NCBI GenBank assembly: GCA_015657535.1
Contig: JADHZB010000277.1
Coordinates: 1 to 64,000 of the forward strand
Reading direction: 5' to 3'
Length of the DNA: 64,000 nucleotides
Origin: Nephromyces sp. MM_2019
Lineage: Eukaryota; Apicomplexa; Aconoidasida; Nephromycida
Shown here: one piece after another, positions 59,839 to 64,000 of the stretch
Layout: every line of letters starts with the position of its first letter
Numbering within the stretch: the stretch's first letter is position 1
Translations under genes and position numbers: made by a program
Notes under the pieces: generated by a model
The model's database searches: none
What the model saw: only the letters and a program-made list of their open reading frames with translations
Told to the model about the DNA's origin: nothing

Positions 59839-61284
59839 ATGCACATAAGAGAAGCTTCTTTAGAGAATGGTGAAAGTTACCCCATCCCTGAATTTGATTT
59901 GAAACCTAATAAATCCCTTACAGAAGCTTCAATAAAACTAACTGAAAAAGTAGACGAATCTCTTTCCTTTAACAAAGATAGTTTCAAATCTCTTGACTTT
60001 AGCATTGATAGTTTCTCCTCTAAGCACATTACAGGTAATCAAAATTTTGATCACAATGACACTAAAATCCATATACCAAGGGCAGACATGCCACTTGCTA
60101 AAGCATCACTATTTTTATTCGGTGTAACAGGTGTTTTGAATTGGAGTGTCATTTTGAATGCTATATTCTCAGTCTTTAGCACTATTTACAACTTTGAAAC
60201 AGGAGCTGATACCATCCTTATACCTTATTTCTTTCTTTCTTTGACTGTTGGCCTAGTTCGGTTAAAATACAGATCAATGAGCACGGTTTACTTTTATACT
60301 GGGTTGGGAATATTGATTTTTACAAACATTTCAATGGCTATGTCTATCTTCTTTTTTGAAGGGATTACTGGAATCATTTCAATTCATGTTATTTCAGCAT
60401 TTACTGGTCTTGGAGTTAGTCTAGTTTTAGCTAATGGATTTGCTTATGCTTCTATTCTCCCTATTAATTTAACGAGCTACAGTGTTGCCGGTAATGGGTT
60501 TGCTGGGTTCTTAGGCTTTCTTATTTGGCAATTTTTAACACAATTGTTTTTTGATGTTAACATTATAATAGAAACTCAATATGCAGTCATAGGTGTTTTT
60601 TCGGTATGCCTACTGACAGTTTTTATAGCATTAATTTTATTTCTTAATATGCACAAGAAACCTTGGTTCATCCAATCTTTAAGGCGATATGAAGAAAGTG
60701 TTAAGATAGATATTACCCATGAGCAACTCCTAGCTCATAAAGCCTCTAATTCTAGTGTTGAACTAAAGGGTGTAAGGCCACTTAGCCGTATTGTTAAAGA
60801 TGCTAAAATGTCTTTAATAATGGGTAATGGTGCTTTCTTCCTAACATATTCAATTTTTCCTAATGTTGGTCCATATGCTTGGTATGTTCCATCTCTTAAC
60901 TTGATAAGTGTTTTAGTCGGAATCTATCAGGGGATAGACTCATTGGCACGATATTTACCAAATATATCTTTGAAATTTATGATGCCATATAAAATCCTTG
61001 TCTATGCTTCTGCTGCTAGATTATTATTTTATCCCATTTACTTTTCATTCGCTATTTTCGAAACTCCATTTACCAAAAATTTCGGTATTCAGGCATTAAT
61101 CATGTTTTTACTAGGATTTACACATGGAATCACTAGCTCACAAGCACTAGCAAGAGTACCAGCGGCAGTTCAAACTTTTGCTGAGAGAGGTATAGCAGGT
61201 ATCTGTATGAATATATTCATGCAACTAGGGCTTGCCTTAGCTATAACTTTCTCTGCTACAATTAAATATTTTTTCGGAATTTAA
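59839..61284 (+). CDS. ENT-like nucleoside transporter, array copy 4
   Basis: Intronless, 481 residues, last of the tandem array. The polar N-terminus of about 85 residues (MHIREASLENGESYPIPEFD) is followed by LNWSVILN (asparagine at about 100) and NFETGADTILIPYF. Core motifs are GLGVSLVLANGFAYASILP, then SYSVAGNGFAGFLGFLIWQ and TQLFFDVN. In the second half the GPYDW of the other three copies is replaced by FPNVGPYAWYVPSLNLISV, and the usual DF.GR becomes DSLARYLPNI. The end has THGITSSQALARVPAAV, followed by a membrane helix. The loss of the conserved aspartate and of the FGR motif marks this as the most divergent copy in the second half. ATG 59839 is the first of the frame. Confidence 0.85.
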   Translation: MHIREASLENGESYPIPEFDLKPNKSLTEASIKLTEKVDESLSFNKDSFKSLDFSIDSFSSKHITGNQNFDHNDTKIHIPRADMPLAKASLFLFGVTGVLNWSVILNAIFSVFSTIYNFETGADTILIPYFFLSLTVGLVRLKYRSMSTVYFYTGLGILIFTNISMAMSIFFFEGITGIISIHVISAFTGLGVSLVLANGFAYASILPINLTSYSVAGNGFAGFLGFLIWQFLTQLFFDVNIIIETQYAVIGVFSVCLLTVFIALILFLNMHKKPWFIQSLRRYEESVKIDITHEQLLAHKASNSSVELKGVRPLSRIVKDAKMSLIMGNGAFFLTYSIFPNVGPYAWYVPSLNLISVLVGIYQGIDSLARYLPNISLKFMMPYKILVYASAARLLFYPIYFSFAIFETPFTKNFGIQALIMFLLGFTHGITSSQALARVPAAVQTFAERGIAGICMNIFMQLGLALAITFSATIKYFFGI

Positions 61285-62429
61285 TCCTAAAAATCCAACA
61301 AACTAACTATTCACTCCCTTAATTTTTTTTGGAATTCATGATTTATATCTCATAAATGTTCCAGATTGTTTAATTATAAAAACTATTTTTATTGTATTAA
61401 CTATGAACCTTGTTTTTTATTTTTTGCATAACTCGATAGTCATTTAGTTAGATATTCACTTAATATGATTCATAAACAACCTTCATGAATTTTTTCATAT
61501 GGTTTTCCATTTTTTAAATCGAACCTTCTTTATTTAAAGAATTCTCAACCGATCAGCTTGTAATTTTTAAGATTTTAACATATAAATTGAAATAATATTT
61601 TTTGTTTTACCTCCGTTAATTTTCAATTGGAAGTTTTTCTATTTCTTAGCCACTTCCTATAAGAAATGTCCCCATAATAGGTTCATGGCCACAAAGTATA
61701 CATCTATTTTTTTAAAATAATTTTTGAGACCTTTTTTTCTGATAACCAATGATTTCACATTAAACAGTATAGATAATCATTTCTTTTTAGAAGAATCGAA
61801 ATCTAATGAGATTGTTAAAACTTAATAGAATAAAATTGGATGTTCAACATTTAATATATATATATACATATATACATTGTTAAGAGATGCTAATTTTTTA
61901 TTTTTACTTATGAAAACTTTAATTTAAAAAAAATTGTTTACATTTTTTCAAATATGTTCGTCAAATTTTGCTTACCTCGTTACAAATCCATTTCTTAATA
62001 ATTTCAATCAAACCTTAAAACTTTTTGTTAGCATCTTTAGGATCATAAACATAATATTAAAAAAATTAAACCAAATCTACAAACATATTATAACAAGTTT
62101 TTAGTGTTATGATGAGCAAGCAATTTAAATTTACCAAAATTAATAAACTACTGTAAATGAATTATAAAAAAGCCCAATAATCAATACTACCAAAATATAG
62201 GACTACGGATGTCAACTAGAATTATCAAATGTAAGCTTTTAGTCCTTTAACATGTTGCATAATTTATAAAATAGAAAAAAATCTTTGAAACGATTCTTAG
62301 CATTTCAAACATCTGTTCCTAGCAAAAAATGTCCACCTTCATATTTTGGTATTTTTATCTATTAATATAGATGGATTCAATTACCTTGAAAGTATCCATT
62401 AAGCTTATGACCTTCAATGGAAGATTTAT
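61285..62429. other. Convergent spacer, ENT array / CPW-WPC gene
   Basis: About 1.1 kb between the last transporter gene and the stop of the CPW-WPC gene, which converge. AT-rich, with a short TA run near 61853-61876; nothing else recognised. Confidence 0.55.
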
Positions 62430-64000
62430 CTAAAGGAATCTGAAGAAGAAATTCACTAGCGGTAATAAACCAAATAATACACTCACAACGATTCTGGATC
62501 TTTCCTTTTTGTTCAAATTTTTAGTATATATCCCTGCGCTTTTGGCGTTCTTATCGTTTTTTTCATAAGATTTGAGCTCAAGGCCTATGATGCTATTTTA
62601 ATAATCATCTATCAAGCTTCTTATAATACCTCGGTTAAAGTTCTCAAAAAACTTTTCTTTATTTTCCATACTATTAAACGCTGAGTCTCTAGGTAAAATG
62701 TGGCCAGTTTCTAGAAAAAAATAGTTCAATTTTTATAAATTAATTGCTAAAAAACCATGTTCCACGGATCCTGTCCTATTAAGCTCGCTTTTATCTATAA
62801 TTTCCAAGGGAGCTTGTGGGATTAGCTTCTTGACTCTTGAACTATCTTTTGCATTTAAATCTTTACATGGCCAGTCTGCACCACAGAATGAAGCGAATTT
62901 CCTTCTAAAAAAGATCCCAAATAAGGTTTACTCATAGTATAATAAATAATCTCACTTTTCTTGAATATTACTAGATATCAAAGTTTCAATGCAATTCCCT
63001 TTATAATACTTAGGTGGCCTACATACTTGATTATATATTTAATTATATTCTAATATGCTAAAGTTATATGAAATTAAAACATTTTTTAACTTTGATGTAA
63101 ATATTGCCATCCTATCAATACCATTAAATTGGCAGAATGTTATTAAAATAGTTTTTAATTACCGTATGGGCAAGGCGCTTTCCAATCACGAGGGCACTCT
63201 AAATTTGGTTTGCAAGGCCAAGAAACTAAACAAGCGCTTAAAGATCCATAAATTATCAAATTTTTCGAGACAAATATTTTAGAATATTTTACTTTTCGAA
63301 TTCTACTTTTTTAGGTTTTGATAAAAACCCAATTGTTAGCCTATCTGGGCAATTTGACCAACCAGTTGGAGCCTTAAAAATATTTTAAATCTGCTGATTT
63401 ACATAAACTGACATTTACTCGACAACTACTCTTCTGGTGAGTCCAATCACCTAACAACAGTCACTAAGATTAATTTTCCAAACTAAAAATGAATTTAGCT
63501 AATACTTGGGCATGGTAATTCGTAATCTTTTTCACATTGATCCTTACACAAAAAAGTTACACCACAGCTTTTAGCAAATTCCTTCTTCATATCTTTAAGA
63601 TTCATTAAACTCTCATTCATATATTAAATCCTTATTACCAACTTAACCTTTTGTGTAATATCTATAGTTCCAAAATCCTGAGCATCTTTGAGTCTGATTA
63701 TACGCTAATGGTGCTACACACTGAAAATCCCCAATATAATCCCTTCACAAAACTTGAACTTTATTGGGCTTATATACACTGCCATGTTACCATTCTTCGG
63801 GGCATTGAGTCTGATAATTTTCTATACAATCCTCCTGGCACCGTTACATAAGGTTTTTAAGTTCATATTCAACTTATAATGCTAACCATGCATGGCCAAA
63901 ATGCTTGGCAAGTTTTCTAAAATTTGGGTGGAACAATAATAGTTTTATATGTTGAATATCAAATTTCAAGCTAACACTCCATTTAATTTTTGAAGTTTCA
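62430..64000 (-). CDS. CPW-WPC domain surface protein, 3' part
   Basis: Minus-strand gene whose 5' end lies beyond the right edge. In-phase exons: 63887-63916, 63791-63834, 63648-63742, 63506-63592, 63419-63450, 63293-63372, 63163-63236, 62956-63025, 62756-62904, 62630-62710 and 62430-62584. Four CPW-WPC domains are seen at least in part: a WPC end (KTCQAFWPCM); CPEEWDYIGD to CGVTFLC, which has lost the WP; CPSDWTHQKSSC to CLVSWPC; and CPRDWKAPCPY to CGADWPC. A polar linker and a C-terminal hydrophobic segment after basic residues (IVVSVLFGLLPLVNFFFRFL) follow, so the protein is probably anchored in a membrane. In Plasmodium this family is secreted and studied mainly on ookinetes, hence a possible transmission-stage surface role here. 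Splicing is inferred from phase and cysteine/tryptophan spacing. Confidence 0.85.

Overview
The window is nuclear DNA of an AT-rich, intron-dense apicomplexan. Three calls point there: an MTIP/MLC1-type glideosome light chain, a CPW-WPC domain surface protein, and a divergent equilibrative nucleoside transporter (ENT) family, set among ordinary eukaryotic ribosome-biogenesis, GPI-anchor and tubulin-folding genes. Introns are GT..AG and range from tens to several hundred bases. Most genes are built from many short exons, so I assembled them by joining frames at splice sites and checking phase and family similarity. I cannot fix the genus; a piroplasm-like or other haematozoan lineage is a guess. 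I saw no rRNA, tRNA, CRISPR or transposon.

Region 1 (1-9.7 kb): the 3' part of NOC2 (+), whose introns are loaded with GT microsatellites, a G-rich 8-base minisatellite and a 38-base tandem repeat. An MTIP/MLC1 light chain gene (-) follows. Region 2 (9.7-25 kb): a small basic protein of unknown role (-), a secreted protein with faint RHD3/Sey1-like similarity (+), an 11-exon protein of unknown function (+), and a single-exon, charged, secreted protein (-).

Region 3 (25-49.3 kb) is a housekeeping block: a ZC3H15/Tma46-type DRG partner lacking its first zinc finger (+), a DDX24/Mak5-type DEAD-box helicase (-), a lysine-rich unknown (-), NOP58 (-), MCTS1/Tma20 (+), a small basic possibly organellar protein (+), tubulin cofactor C (+), a degenerate EF-hand protein (-) and the GPI-transamidase subunit PIG-T (+). 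NOC2, the Mak5-type helicase and NOP58 belong to nucleolar ribosome assembly; ZC3H15 and MCTS1 act in translation.

Region 4 (50-61.3 kb): four tandem, same-strand, intronless ENT-like transporter genes separated by 1.5-2 kb of very AT-rich DNA. One spacer has a near-perfect 49-base palindrome and another a three-copy diverged repeat. Region 5 (62.4-64 kb): the 3' part of a CPW-WPC gene (-) with at least four domains and a C-terminal membrane segment. The ENT array and the CPW-WPC gene are the most unusual content; everything else looks like a normal apicomplexan gene neighbourhood.
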